A stretch of DNA of 64,000 nucleotides from Streptomyces rimosus (GCF_008704655.1 NZ_CP023688.1:7384501-7448500); one strand, 5' to 3'; numbered from the stretch's first letter, positions 16,074-24,789 are shown. Program-made: numbers and translations. The notes: generated by a model from the letters alone, not told the origin.

Positions 16074-17690
16074 ATGTCCGGGACGACCACGTCCGGCGAC
16101 GAGCGGGCGGCGGGTGTTCCCCGGCATGGAGGCGGCGGCGCGGGCCGCTGGACCGTTCTGGTCGTGCTCTGCGTCAGCCTGCTGTTCGTCGCGCTGGACA
16201 CCACCATCCTGTACGTGGCGGTGCCCTCGGTCACCGAGGACCTGCGCCCGGGGCCGGTGGAACTGCTGTGGATCGTGGACATCTACCCGCTGATCGCGGC
16301 GTCGCTGCTCATCCTCTTCGGCACGCTCGGCGACCGGGTGGGCCGCCGCCGCATCCTGCTGATCGGATACGGGCTGTTCGGCGCGGCCTCGGCCGCCGCC
16401 GCGCTGGCCCCCAACCCGCAGATCCTGATGACCGCCCGCGGGCTGCTCGGCATCGGCGGCGCGATGATCATGCCGGCCACGCTGTCCATCCTGCGCCAGG
16501 TCTTCCCCGACCGGCGCGAGCGGGCGGTCGCCATCGGCGTGTGGAGCGCGGTGGCCGCGGTGGGCGCCGCGGTCGGCCCGGTGCTCGGCGGCTTCCTCGT
16601 CGAGAACTTCTGGTGGGGCTCGGTCTTCCTGATCAACATCCCGATGATGGCGGCGATGGCCCTGATCGGCCGCTGGCTGCTGCCGGAGTCGCGGGGCGAG
16701 CGCAACGGGCCCTGGGACACCGTCGGCGCGATCGTCGCGGCGCTCGGCGTGCTCGGCGTCGTCCTCGGCGTCAAGCGCATCGGCAGCGGCGAGGCGCTGA
16801 TCGGCCCGACCACACTGGGCTCCATCCTCGTCGGCGCCGTGCTGCTGATCGTCTTCGTACGGCGCCAGCGCAAGCGCGAGCACCCGCTCATCGACATGCG
16901 GCTGTTCGCCCGCCCGGCCTTCGGCACCTCCGTGGGCTGCATCGTGCTGGCGATGCTCGCCCTTGTCGGGCTCCAGCTGATAGCGGTGCAGTACCTCCAG
17001 CTCGTGCTGGGCCTGAGCCCCCTGGAGACCGGGCTGCGGATGCTGCCGCTGGTCTTCTCGGCGATGGCCGCCGGGCTGACCGGCTCCAAGGTGCTCCAGG
17101 CCATCGGGCCCAAGGTGATGGTCTCGCTGGGCTTCGTGCTCACCGCGGCGGCCGTGCTCTGCCTGACCGCGATGGACGAGACGGACCGCCCCTGGCTGCT
17201 CGTCCTGGGCTTCGTGCTGCTCGGCTTCGGCTTCCAGAGCACGCTTTTCGGCGCCTACGAGTCGATGCTCAACGAGGCCCCCGCCGACCAGGCGGGCGGC
17301 GCGGCGGCCATCGGCGAGACCTCGTACCAGCTCGGCGCCGGCATCGGCGTGGCCCTGCTCGGCAGCGTCATGAACGCCGCCTACGCACCCGGGCTGTCCC
17401 ATGTGCCCGGCGTCCCGGAAGGGGCCACTGCCTCTGCTGCGCACTCCCTGGGGGAGGCGTACAAGGTCGCCTCGACACTCGGCGGCCGGGCCCAGTCCGT
17501 ACTGCGCGACGCCGCGCAGGGCGCCTTCGTGCACGGCCTGCACATCACGCTCGTCGCCAGCGCCGTGCTGCTGCTGACCGGCGCGCTGATCGCGCTGCGG
17601 CTGCCGCGCCGGGCGGCGGACGCGGGGGACCGGACCGACGGGGACGCGCACTGCGACGCGGAGCCCGCGCCCGCGAACACCGGGCGGTGA
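16074..17690 (+). CDS. MFS exporter, DHA2 (14-helix) drug-resistance type
   Basis: A 538-residue transporter from ATG 16074, with AGGAGG just upstream. It carries the DHA2-specific motif LDTTILYVAVP at 41-51, motif A GTLGDRVGRRR at 83-93, and motif C-like GPVLGGFLVENFWWG. About 14 membrane helices are evident. Such proton-driven exporters remove antibiotics, dyes or secondary metabolites. The substrate is unknown. A palindrome at 15927-15943 may control it. Confidence 0.9.
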   Translation: MSGTTTSGDERAAGVPRHGGGGAGRWTVLVVLCVSLLFVALDTTILYVAVPSVTEDLRPGPVELLWIVDIYPLIAASLLILFGTLGDRVGRRRILLIGYGLFGAASAAAALAPNPQILMTARGLLGIGGAMIMPATLSILRQVFPDRRERAVAIGVWSAVAAVGAAVGPVLGGFLVENFWWGSVFLINIPMMAAMALIGRWLLPESRGERNGPWDTVGAIVAALGVLGVVLGVKRIGSGEALIGPTTLGSILVGAVLLIVFVRRQRKREHPLIDMRLFARPAFGTSVGCIVLAMLALVGLQLIAVQYLQLVLGLSPLETGLRMLPLVFSAMAAGLTGSKVLQAIGPKVMVSLGFVLTAAAVLCLTAMDETDRPWLLVLGFVLLGFGFQSTLFGAYESMLNEAPADQAGGAAAIGETSYQLGAGIGVALLGSVMNAAYAPGLSHVPGVPEGATASAAHSLGEAYKVASTLGGRAQSVLRDAAQGAFVHGLHITLVASAVLLLTGALIALRLPRRAADAGDRTDGDAHCDAEPAPANTGR

Positions 17691-17715
17691 GCGGCGCGAG
17701 GGCGTACGGGCGGGT

Positions 17716-17735
17716 ACGGTCCTGACCGGGACCGT
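17716..17735 (+). terminator. Hairpin terminator after MFS gene
   Basis: ACGGTCC and GGACCGT form a 7-base stem around a 6-base loop, 26 bases past the MFS stop codon. Confidence 0.55.
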
Positions 17736-17881
17736 GTGCCACGGCGCGGGCGTACGCCGCTGACCGGGGCGTTCCCGGGCGGCGGTGGCCCTTGCCGCCG
17801 CGCCGCGGGCCGCCGTACCGTCGGAACCGGATAACTACCACCGCTAGTTTTCGGGTTCGCGCAGCCACCGGAGGCCCCGCC

Positions 17882-19078
17882 ATGTCCGCACCCCCGTCCC
17901 CGCAGCTCCCGCCCTTCGACCCGGCCGACCCGCTGGGCATCGACGATCTGCTCTCCGACGAGGACCGGGCGGTCCGCACGACCGTCCGCCGCTGGGCCGG
18001 TGACCGGGTGCTGCCGCACATCGCCGAGTGGTACGAGCGCGGCGAGCTGCCCGGCATCCGGGACCTCGCCCGCGAACTGGGCTCCCTCGGCGCCCTGGGC
18101 ATGGCGCTGACCGGCTACGGCTGCGCGGGCGCCTCACACGTCCAGTACGGCCTGGCCTGCCTGGAACTGGAGGCCGCCGACTCCGGCATCCGCTCGCTGG
18201 TCTCCGTACAGGGCTCGCTCGCCATGTACGCGATCTGGCGCTTCGGCTCCGAGGAGCAGAAACAGCGCTGGCTGCCGGACATGGCGTCCGGCGAGATCAT
18301 CGGCTGCTTCGGCCTGACCGAGCCGGACCACGGCTCCGACCCCGGCAACATGCGCACCCACGCCAAGCGGGACGGCACCGACTGGGTGCTGACCGGCCGC
18401 AAGATGTGGATCACCAATGGGTCGGTGGCCGGGGCCGCGGTGGTCTGGGCGCAGACCGACGACGGCATCCGCGGCTTCCTCGTCCCGGCCGGCACCCCCG
18501 GCTTCTCCGCGCCCGAGATCACCCATAAGTGGTCCCTGCGCGCCTCGGTCACCAGCGAACTCGTCCTGGACGAGGTACGGCTGCCGGCCGACGCGGTACT
18601 GCCCGGCGCCAAGGGGCTGGGCGGCCCGCTGCGCTGCCTGGGCCACGCCCGGTACGGGATCGTGTGGGGCTCGATGGGCGCCGCGCGGGCCAGCTTCGAG
18701 GCGGCGCTGGACTACTCCCGTACCCGCGAGCAGTTCGGCCGGCCCATCGGCGGCTTCCAGCTCACCCAGGCCAAGCTGGCCGACATGGCCGTGGAGCTGC
18801 ACAAGGGCCTGCTGCTCGCCCACCACCTGGGGCGGCGCTTCGACGCGGGGCGGCTGCGGCCGGAACAGATCAGCTTCGGCAAGCTCAACAACGTACGGGA
18901 AGCGATCGAGATCTGCCGGACGGCCCGGACGATCCTGGGCGCGAACGGGATCTCGCTGGAGTACCCCGTCATGCGGCACGCGACGAACCTGGAATCGGTG
19001 CTCACCTACGAGGGCACCGTCGAGATGCACCAGCTCGTGCTGGGCAAGGCGCTCACCGGGCTCGACGCGTTCCGGTGA
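17882..19078 (+). CDS. Acyl-CoA dehydrogenase, glutaryl-CoA dehydrogenase-like
   Basis: A 398-residue flavoenzyme. FAD and substrate motifs are clear: CFGLTEPDHGSDPGNM, MWITNGSVAGAAVVWA, and the C-terminal TYEGTVEMHQLVLGKALTG with the catalytic base Glu377. The segment LVSVQGSLAMYAI resembles the glutaryl-CoA dehydrogenase region, so the enzyme may oxidise glutaryl-CoA (lysine or tryptophan breakdown), though other acyl-CoAs are possible. The ATG at 17882 follows GGAGG (17871-17875). It stands alone and is closed by a long terminator. Confidence 0.9.
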   Translation: MSAPPSPQLPPFDPADPLGIDDLLSDEDRAVRTTVRRWAGDRVLPHIAEWYERGELPGIRDLARELGSLGALGMALTGYGCAGASHVQYGLACLELEAADSGIRSLVSVQGSLAMYAIWRFGSEEQKQRWLPDMASGEIIGCFGLTEPDHGSDPGNMRTHAKRDGTDWVLTGRKMWITNGSVAGAAVVWAQTDDGIRGFLVPAGTPGFSAPEITHKWSLRASVTSELVLDEVRLPADAVLPGAKGLGGPLRCLGHARYGIVWGSMGAARASFEAALDYSRTREQFGRPIGGFQLTQAKLADMAVELHKGLLLAHHLGRRFDAGRLRPEQISFGKLNNVREAIEICRTARTILGANGISLEYPVMRHATNLESVLTYEGTVEMHQLVLGKALTGLDAFR

Positions 19079-19084
19079 GCGGAG

Positions 19085-19132
19085 CCGGCCAGGGGCCGGC
19101 GGGCTGCACGGCGCCCGCCGGCCCCTGGCCGG
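19085..19132. terminator. Strong bidirectional hairpin terminator
   Basis: A perfect 20-base inverted repeat (arms 19085-19104 and 19113-19132) with an 8-base loop lies between the convergent acyl-CoA dehydrogenase and SepF-like genes. Confidence 0.9.
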
Positions 19133-19146
19133 ACCGGGCCCCCGGG

Positions 19147-19599
19147 TCAGCTCTGGTTGAAGAAGCCGCCTTCGGCGCGGCGCCGGCCGGGCTCGCCGTT
19201 GAGGATCCGGTAGTCGGCCGGGGTCAGCAGGAAGACGCGCGTGGCGACCCGCTCGATGGAGCCGCGCAGCCCGAACGTCAGCCCGGCCGCGAAGTCCACC
19301 ACCCGCTTGGCGTCGGCGGAATCCATCGCGGTCAGGTTGACGATGACGGGGATGCCCTCGCGGAACAGCTCCCCGATGCCGCGGGCGTCCCGGAAACCGT
19401 CCGGGGTGACGGTGGCGATGCGGGTGCCCTGGTCCTGGGCGCTCTCCTCGGCGACCTGGACGCGGGGGTCGGTCACCCAGGGGGTGTTCCCGGTGCTGCC
19501 GGGCTCGGACCCCTCGGCGTAGTCGTCGTCGTAGTAGCGCTCGTCATCGTTGTCGTCGACGAGGCCCAGCCAGGCGCTTGCCTTGCGTACCGATCCCAT
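19147..19599 (-). CDS. SepF-like cell division protein (paralogue)
   Basis: A 150-residue protein of the SepF (DUF552) family: an N-terminal helix ([16 protein letters not shown]) able to bind membrane, an acidic linker ([16 protein letters not shown]), and the core domain [51 protein letters not shown]. SepF anchors FtsZ to the membrane. This copy is not in a dcw (division and wall) cluster, so it is probably one of the extra SepF-like proteins of streptomycetes. GAGAGGAGG precedes the ATG. A Crp-like site lies 165 bases upstream. Confidence 0.9.
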   Translation of the reverse strand: MGSVRKASAWLGLVDDNDDERYYDDDYAEGSEPGSTGNTPWVTDPRVQVAEESAQDQGTRIATVTPDGFRDARGIGELFREGIPVIVNLTAMDSADAKRVVDFAAGLTFGLRGSIERVATRVFLLTPADYRILNGEPGRRRAEGGFFNQS

Positions 19600-19763
19600 T
19601 GACGCCTCCTCTCACCCGCGGTCCGTGTGTCCGCACCTCTATCGTCGTCCATGATGCGGATGCTCTGCCAAGTGGATAGCCGCCGCACGGGGGGTTCGTG
19701 ACACATCTGGTGCAAAGAGGGTGGCATGGCGTCAGAACCGGGGGGAGTCGCGGAAACTGACCG

Positions 19764-19779
19764 TGTGAAGGCTGTCACA
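19764..19779. promoter_or_regulatory. Crp-like binding site
   Basis: TGTGA-N6-TCACA is a perfect classical Crp half-site pair and also fits the GTG-N6-GNCAC pattern reported for Streptomyces Crp. It lies in the divergent region between the SepF-like gene and the monooxygenase operon. Confidence 0.55.
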
Positions 19780-20146
19780 TGGAGTGTCGGAACGTCCAGT
19801 GCCGGTCCGGTACCCGATCGTTTCCCGTCGCAAACCGGACGGAATGCAAAGAGGCCGGGTGCGAGTGGCAACCCGGTCGGCCCCGTACGGGGGGTCGGAT
19901 GAACCCGGTCGGCCGCTTGCCGGAGGCGCGGTGTTGACCGGCGCACCGGGGCGGGGCGCGGTCCGAGGCGATTTATCGACAATCCTGGACTCCGGGCCGT
20001 GGCGGCCCGGAGGTGCTGCGGTGCTGCGAGGGGAGGGTGCGCCGGCGGGCGCGGGTGTGTGAAGGCGCGGCGGACGGAAGGCGGCGCGCCGCGGGCCCGG
20101 CCGGAACGGCGGCGGGCGGGGGCAGGGCGTCAGCTCAACAGGAGGA

Positions 20147-20177
20147 CGACCACACACGACCGAAGTCGATGTGGTCG
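20147..20177 (+). other. Stable hairpin in leader region
   Basis: CGACCACA pairs with TGTGGTCG, and inside it CGAC pairs with GTCG over a CGAA loop. AGGAGG lies immediately before. It lies upstream of the putative promoter at 20279, so it would belong to a longer transcript if transcribed. Confidence 0.35.
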
Positions 20178-20278
20178 CGCGTGACCAGCCACTGCCGTGA
20201 GTCCATGCGGCCAAGTGGAACAGGCATCCGGTTTTCCGTCAACCGTCATGAGACGCGCTGCCCACGATCCGGACAGCC

Positions 20279-20309
20279 TTGACAGGCAGGGCTGTTGGCC
20301 GCATAGCCT
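20279..20309 (+). promoter_or_regulatory. Putative vegetative promoter of the monooxygenase operon
   Basis: TTGACA at 20279-20284 and TAGCCT at 20304-20309 with a 19-base spacer would start a transcript near 20316, giving a leader of about 210 bases before the flavoprotein start at 20526. The spacer is longer than ideal. Confidence 0.4.
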
Positions 20310-20357
20310 CAAGGGCCGGCTGCGCTGAGGGGCGCGGCCCGTTGCCGGCCCCGGCCG

Positions 20358-20417
20358 GTGTGTGAAGGCGCTCAACTCCCCGAGTGGGATCACCGCATCC
20401 ACGGAGCCTTCACGCAT
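20358..20417 (+). ncRNA. Possible structured leader RNA (three-way junction)
   Basis: Positions 20358-20369 can pair with 20406-20417 in a continuous 12-pair helix (two G-U). It encloses two small hairpins: ACTC/GAGT with a CCC loop at 20375-20385, and GGAT/ATCC with a six-base loop at 20387-20400. The closing helix includes the first two bases of an ATG at 20416, and a GGAG at 20402-20405 sits beside it. The fold could therefore hide a translation start. It matches no riboswitch class I know. Confidence 0.35.
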
Positions 20418-20529
20418 GCCTGCGAACCACCGCGCGGTGGACGCCCCGCCGTCCCCGCGCCCCCTTCGCCGTCCCCCGCTTCCCCCGGCCACCCCGGCGC
20501 GGCGCCGTACCCGGCCCGGTGTCCGGTGA
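20416..20529 (+). CDS. Possible 37-codon upstream ORF of the flavoprotein gene
   Basis: From ATG 20416 (GGAG ten bases upstream) a 37-codon frame runs to TGA 20527-20529, which overlaps the GTG of the flavoprotein gene (GTGA). The peptide is Pro/Arg-rich (MPANHRAVDAPPSPRPLRRP...). It could be a leader that couples translation of the operon, or chance, since the flavoprotein frame also stays open upstream. Confidence 0.35.
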   Translation: MPANHRAVDAPPSPRPLRRPPLPPATPARRRTRPGVR

Positions 20530-22379
20530 GACCCGCCGTCGTGCTCGTCGGCGCGGGCCCGCGCGGCACCGGCCTGGTCGAGCGCCTCGCCGCCAACGCC
20601 CCCGAGCTGTACGGCGCCGAAGCGCTCGACCTGCATCTGGTCGATCCCCATCCGCCCGGCGGCGGACGCGTCTGGCGCCGCGACCAGTCCCCGCTGCTGT
20701 GGATGAACTCCATGGCCGAGGACGTCACGATGTTCACCGACACGTCGGTCGAGCAGGAGGGGCCGGTGCGGACCGGGCCCTCGCTCGCCGAGTGGGCCGC
20801 CCGGGTACGTACGGGGGAGATCCCTGTGGACCCGGAACTACGCGCGGACATAGCCGGGTTAGGGCCGCAGGACTTCGCCGGGCGGCAGGTGCAGAGCGCC
20901 TACCTGGAGTGGGTGTACGAGCAGGCGGTGGCCGCGCTGCCGCCCGGTGTCACCGTCCATGTGCACCGCCGCCGCGCGGTACGCGTCGCGGGCCCGCGCG
21001 ACGGACGCCAGCAGGTGTGGCTGGAGGGCAGCCCCGCACCGCTCGTCGCCGACCTCGTCGTCCTCGCCCTCGGGCACCTCGACGCCCAGCCCCCGCCGGA
21101 ACAACGCGCGCTGACCGCCTTCGCCGCGCGCCACCAACTGACGTACCTTCCGGCCGACTTCACGGCCGACACGGACCTGACCGGGCTCGCCCCCGGTGAG
21201 CCGGTGATCGTGCGCGGCTTCGGACTGGCCTTCGTCGACCTGATGGTGCTGCTCACCGAGGGCCGCGGCGGATCGTACGCACCCGGTTCCGACGGCGAGC
21301 TGGTGTACCGGCCGTCCGGCAGGGAACCGGTGCTGTACGCCGGTTCGCGGCGCGGCGTCCCGTACCACGCCAAGCTCGGCTACACCTGGCAGGGCGAACG
21401 GCCGCCGCTGCCCCGCTTCTTCGGCCCCGCGCAGGTCGATGCGCTGCTCGCCCGCCCCGGCGGCTTCGACTTCCGGCGCGACGCCTGGCCGCTCATCGAC
21501 AAGGAACTGGGTTTCGCCCACTACCACCGCCTGTTCACCGCCCACCCGGAGCGCGTACGCGCCGACTGGACCGCGTTCGAGGAGAAGTACGCCGCCGCCG
21601 AACCGCTCGGTGAGGAACAGCGGGAGCTGGTCGCCGCCGCCGTACCCGACCCGGCGGACCGCCTCGACCTGGCCGCCCTGGACCGGCCTCTCGACGGTGT
21701 CCGCTACCGGGACGCGGACGCCCTCCAGGAGGGCCTGCGCTCGTACATCGAGGCCGATCTCGCCCGCCGCCACGACCCCGCGCACAGCCCCGACCTGGCG
21801 GTCTTCCTCGCCCTGCTGTCGGTGTACGGCCAGCTCACCCGCGTCGGGGACCACGGGCCGTGGTGGCACGGCTTCTTCAGCTACCTGGCCTCCGGGCCGC
21901 CGGGGCCGCGGCTGCGGCAGCTGCTCGCGCTGTCCCGGGCCGGTGTGGTGCGCTTCCTCGGCGCCGGACTCACCGTCACCGCCGACCCGGAGCGCGGCGT
22001 GTTCCTGGCCCGCGGCAGCAGCGCGCCGGGCGTGCTCGCCGAGGCCCGCGCGCTGGTGGAGGCACGGCTTCCGGGACCCACCGTGGCGGACACGAAGGAT
22101 GCCCTGCTGCGCGGTCTGTACGACGACGGCGCCGCCTCCACCGCCACCGGCCTGCTCGCCGTCGATCCCCGCGACGGCCGGGTGCTGGACCGCGCCGGGC
22201 GGCCGCACCCGCGCCGCTTCGCGCTCGGCCCGTACACCGACGCCCGCGCTTCCGGCGCGTTCGCCCGGCCCGGTACGAACGCGCCCGCCTTCCGGCAGAA
22301 CGACGCCACCGCCCGCGCCCTGCTCCGCTTCCTGCGCGAGCGCGCCGCACGGCACCCGGCGCCACCCCACCGTCTCTGA
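20526..22379 (+). CDS. FAD/NAD(P)-binding protein (NAD_binding_9 type)
   Basis: A 617-residue protein. The GTG at 20526 gives an immediate dinucleotide-binding strand AVVLVGAGPRGTGLVERLAA; a longer in-frame N-terminus back to 20358 is possible but Pro-rich and unlikely. Other features are PHPPGGGRVWRRDQSPLLWM, NSMAEDVTMFTD, and VVLALGHLDAQ, a second nucleotide-binding strand end. It resembles large FAD/NAD(P)-binding proteins of unknown reaction. Its place at the head of an operon with two flavin monooxygenase genes suggests a redox or hydroxylase role in the same pathway. The 3' end is 22 bases before the next gene. Confidence 0.8.
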   Translation: MRPAVVLVGAGPRGTGLVERLAANAPELYGAEALDLHLVDPHPPGGGRVWRRDQSPLLWMNSMAEDVTMFTDTSVEQEGPVRTGPSLAEWAARVRTGEIPVDPELRADIAGLGPQDFAGRQVQSAYLEWVYEQAVAALPPGVTVHVHRRRAVRVAGPRDGRQQVWLEGSPAPLVADLVVLALGHLDAQPPPEQRALTAFAARHQLTYLPADFTADTDLTGLAPGEPVIVRGFGLAFVDLMVLLTEGRGGSYAPGSDGELVYRPSGREPVLYAGSRRGVPYHAKLGYTWQGERPPLPRFFGPAQVDALLARPGGFDFRRDAWPLIDKELGFAHYHRLFTAHPERVRADWTAFEEKYAAAEPLGEEQRELVAAAVPDPADRLDLAALDRPLDGVRYRDADALQEGLRSYIEADLARRHDPAHSPDLAVFLALLSVYGQLTRVGDHGPWWHGFFSYLASGPPGPRLRQLLALSRAGVVRFLGAGLTVTADPERGVFLARGSSAPGVLAEARALVEARLPGPTVADTKDALLRGLYDDGAASTATGLLAVDPRDGRVLDRAGRPHPRRFALGPYTDARASGAFARPGTNAPAFRQNDATARALLRFLRERAARHPAPPHRL

Positions 22380-22401
22380 GCAGCGACGAAAGGCCCCTCA
22401 C

Positions 22402-23442
22402 ATGTCCGTATCCCCGTGCGCCCTGCGCCCCCTCCACCTCGCCTTCGCGCTCGACGGCCCGGTCCGCAGGGCCCGCCGCGGCCGGGAGGCGTACGACCCG
22501 GAGCACTACGTCCGGCTGGCCCGGCTCGCCGAGCGCGGCACCCTGGACTTCGTCACGCTCGGCGACTCCTTCGCCCGGCCGGGGCCCGACGCGCTCGCCG
22601 TACTGGCCCGGGTCGCGCCCCGGACCGGGCGCATCGGCCTGGTGCCGGCCGTCACCACCACCCATACCGAGCCGTTCCACGTCTCTACCGCGGTGAACAC
22701 CCTGGACTGGGTCAGCCGCGGCCGGGCGGGCTGGACCGTGGAGGTGTCCCGGTCCCGCGCCGAGGCCCGGCTCTTCGGCCGCCGGGACGCCGCGCCCGCC
22801 GACGCGCTGTGGCGGGAGGCCGGCGAGGTCGCCGACGTGGCCGCCCGGCTGTGGGACAGCTGGGAGGACGACGCGGAGATCCGCGACGCGGCCACCGGCC
22901 GGTTCGTCGACCGCGACAGGCTCCATTACGTGGACTTCCGCGGCACGTCCTTCTCCGTGCGCGGCCCCTCCATCACACCCCGGCCGCCCCAGGGCCGCCC
23001 GGTGATCGTGGCCGACGCGACCACGCGGGCCGCCCGGGAGGTGGCAGCGGCGCACGCGGACGTGGCACTCGTACGGGCCGAGGACCCGGCCACGGCCGGT
23101 GACGCCCGCGCCGACCTGCGCGAACGCGCCCGCGCCCTGGGCCGGGACCCGGACCGGCTGCGGGTGCTGGCGTCGCTGCCCGTCGAGCTGTACTGCTCGG
23201 GCGACGCCGTCGGGCTCGCCGACCTGATCGGCGACTGGCACGCGGACGGCGCGTGCGACGGCTTCCACCTGCGGCCCGCCGACCCGCAGCGGGACCTCGC
23301 CCGGCTCGTCGACGGCACCGTCCCGGTCCTCCAGCACCGCTGCCTGCTCCGCCGCTTCTACCCGGGCGCGACCCTGCGCGAGCACCTCGGCCTGCCGCGC
23401 CCGGCCAACCGCTACGCCGCCGCCCGGAAGGTCTCGCCGTGA
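22402..23442 (+). CDS. LLM-class (luciferase-like) flavin-dependent oxidoreductase
   Basis: A 346-residue luciferase-family protein: LHLAFALDGPVRRARRGR, ARLAERGTLDFVTLGDSFAR, RTGRIGLVPAVTTTHTEPFH, LDWVSRGRAGWTVEVSRSR and RPVIVADATTRAAREVAA. These TIM-barrel enzymes use reduced FMN or F420, often to oxidise sulfonates, amines or chelators. It starts 22 bases after the flavoprotein gene, and its stop overlaps the next start (GTGA), so it belongs to the same operon. The substrate is unknown. Confidence 0.85.
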   Translation: MSVSPCALRPLHLAFALDGPVRRARRGREAYDPEHYVRLARLAERGTLDFVTLGDSFARPGPDALAVLARVAPRTGRIGLVPAVTTTHTEPFHVSTAVNTLDWVSRGRAGWTVEVSRSRAEARLFGRRDAAPADALWREAGEVADVAARLWDSWEDDAEIRDAATGRFVDRDRLHYVDFRGTSFSVRGPSITPRPPQGRPVIVADATTRAAREVAAAHADVALVRAEDPATAGDARADLRERARALGRDPDRLRVLASLPVELYCSGDAVGLADLIGDWHADGACDGFHLRPADPQRDLARLVDGTVPVLQHRCLLRRFYPGATLREHLGLPRPANRYAAARKVSP

Positions 23443-24785
23443 CCACGACCACCGCACCGTCCCGCACCCCGTCCGCCCCGACCGGCCCCAGGCGTATGCA
23501 CCTGGCCGCCCACTTTCCCGGGGTCAACAACACGACCGTCTGGACCGGCGACCCCGTCGGCTCCCAGATCGACTTCGCCTCCTTCGAACACCTGGCGCGC
23601 ACCGCCGAACGTGGCCGCTTCGACTTCTTCTTCCTCGCCGAGGGGCTGCGGCTGCGCGAGCACAAGGGCCGGATCCACGACCTCGACGTCATGGGCCGGC
23701 CGGAGGCGATCACCGTCCTGAGCGCGCTGGCGGCGGTCACCGACCGGCTGGGCCTGGCCGCCACCGTCAGCGCCACCTTCAACGAGCCGTACGAACTCGC
23801 CCGGCGGCTGTCCACCCTGGACCACCTCAGCGGGGGCCGCGCCGCCTGGAACGTGGTCACCACCTCGGACGCGTTCACCGGCGAGAACTTCCGCCGCGGC
23901 GGCTTCCTCGACCGCGCCGACCGCTACGTACGGGCCGCCGAGTTCGTCGCCACGGCCCGCGCGCTCTGGGACTCCTGGCCGGCGGACGGCACCGCGCGGC
24001 CGGTCGCGCACCAGGGCCCGCACTTCACCGTCCGGGGCGAGTTCACGCTGCCGCGCAGCCCGCAGGGCCACCCCGTCATCATCCAGGCCGGTGACTCCGC
24101 CGAGGGCCGCGACTTCGCCGCCGCCACCGCCGACGTGATCTTCACCCGGCACAGCACGTTGGCGGCGGGCCAGGAGTTCTACGCCGACGTGAAGGGGCGG
24201 CTGCCCGCGCACGGCCGCGACGCCGACTCCCTCAAGATCATGCCGGGCGTCACCTTCGTCCTGGGCGACACCGCGGCCGACGCCCAGGAACGGGCCGCCA
24301 CGATCCGCCGCGAGCAGGTCTCGCCGCAGAACGCGCTGGTCGCCCTGGAGCAGGTCTGGGGCGTGGACCTGTCCGCGTACGATCCGGACGGGCCGCTGCC
24401 GGACTTCGACCCGGTCCCGGACCCGGAGCTGGCCCAGGGCCGCGTCCGGATCGGCGACCCCAAGGCGGTCGCCGACCGCTGGCGGGCGCTGTCCGAGGCC
24501 AAGGGCCTGTCGATCCGGGAGACCGTGATCGAGACGACCGGGCGGCAGTCCTTCGTCGGCACGCCCGCGGCCGTCGCCGAGGAGATGACCGCCTTCGTGG
24601 CCGCCCGCGCCGCCGACGGCTTCATCCTCGTACCGCACCTGACCCCCGGCGGCCTGGACGACTTCGTGGACCGGGTGGTGCCGCTGCTCCAGGAGCGCGG
24701 TGTCCTCCGTACGGAATACGAGGGCGTCACACTGCGCTCTCATCTGGGGCTGCCGGAACCGGCACGTCCCGCAGGAAAGGGCTGA
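23439..24785 (+). CDS. NtaA/SnaA/DszA-family FMN-dependent monooxygenase
   Basis: A 448-residue protein starting at GTG 23439. It has the signature of the nitrilotriacetate/dibenzothiophene monooxygenase group: MHLAAHFPGVNNTTVW, FEHLARTAERGRFDFFFLAE, SATFNEPYELARRLSTLDHL, GGRAAWNVVTTSDAFTGENF and the C-terminal ADGFILVPHLTPGGLDDFVD. Members need FMNH2 from a separate reductase and cleave C-S, C-N or related bonds in sulfur compounds or chelators. Paired with the preceding LLM gene it suggests scavenging of an organic sulfur or nitrogen source. Confidence 0.9.
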   Translation: MTTTTAPSRTPSAPTGPRRMHLAAHFPGVNNTTVWTGDPVGSQIDFASFEHLARTAERGRFDFFFLAEGLRLREHKGRIHDLDVMGRPEAITVLSALAAVTDRLGLAATVSATFNEPYELARRLSTLDHLSGGRAAWNVVTTSDAFTGENFRRGGFLDRADRYVRAAEFVATARALWDSWPADGTARPVAHQGPHFTVRGEFTLPRSPQGHPVIIQAGDSAEGRDFAAATADVIFTRHSTLAAGQEFYADVKGRLPAHGRDADSLKIMPGVTFVLGDTAADAQERAATIRREQVSPQNALVALEQVWGVDLSAYDPDGPLPDFDPVPDPELAQGRVRIGDPKAVADRWRALSEAKGLSIRETVIETTGRQSFVGTPAAVAEEMTAFVAARAADGFILVPHLTPGGLDDFVDRVVPLLQERGVLRTEYEGVTLRSHLGLPEPARPAGKG

Positions 24786-24789
24786 TGCC

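Larger units (their letters stand above)
19600..20415. other. Long gene-free region with several motifs
   Basis: Over 800 bases between the SepF-like and flavoprotein genes hold no convincing protein gene. They hold a Crp-like palindrome (19764-19779), three copies of GTGTGAAGGC (19763, 20057, 20360), an inverted repeat CCGGGT/ACCCGG (19855-19876), a stable hairpin (20147-20177) and a TTGACA promoter-like element (20279). A small frame from ATG 20169 to TGA 20282 (37 codons) includes TSHCRES but is not convincing as a gene. Confidence 0.5.

Noticed and set aside
20526..22379. Idea that the flavoprotein starts near 20358
   Set aside because: The frame is open there, but the added residues are Pro/Ala-rich with no domain, and the nucleotide-binding strand begins right after the GTG at 20526. 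The alternative is kept only as a possibility.
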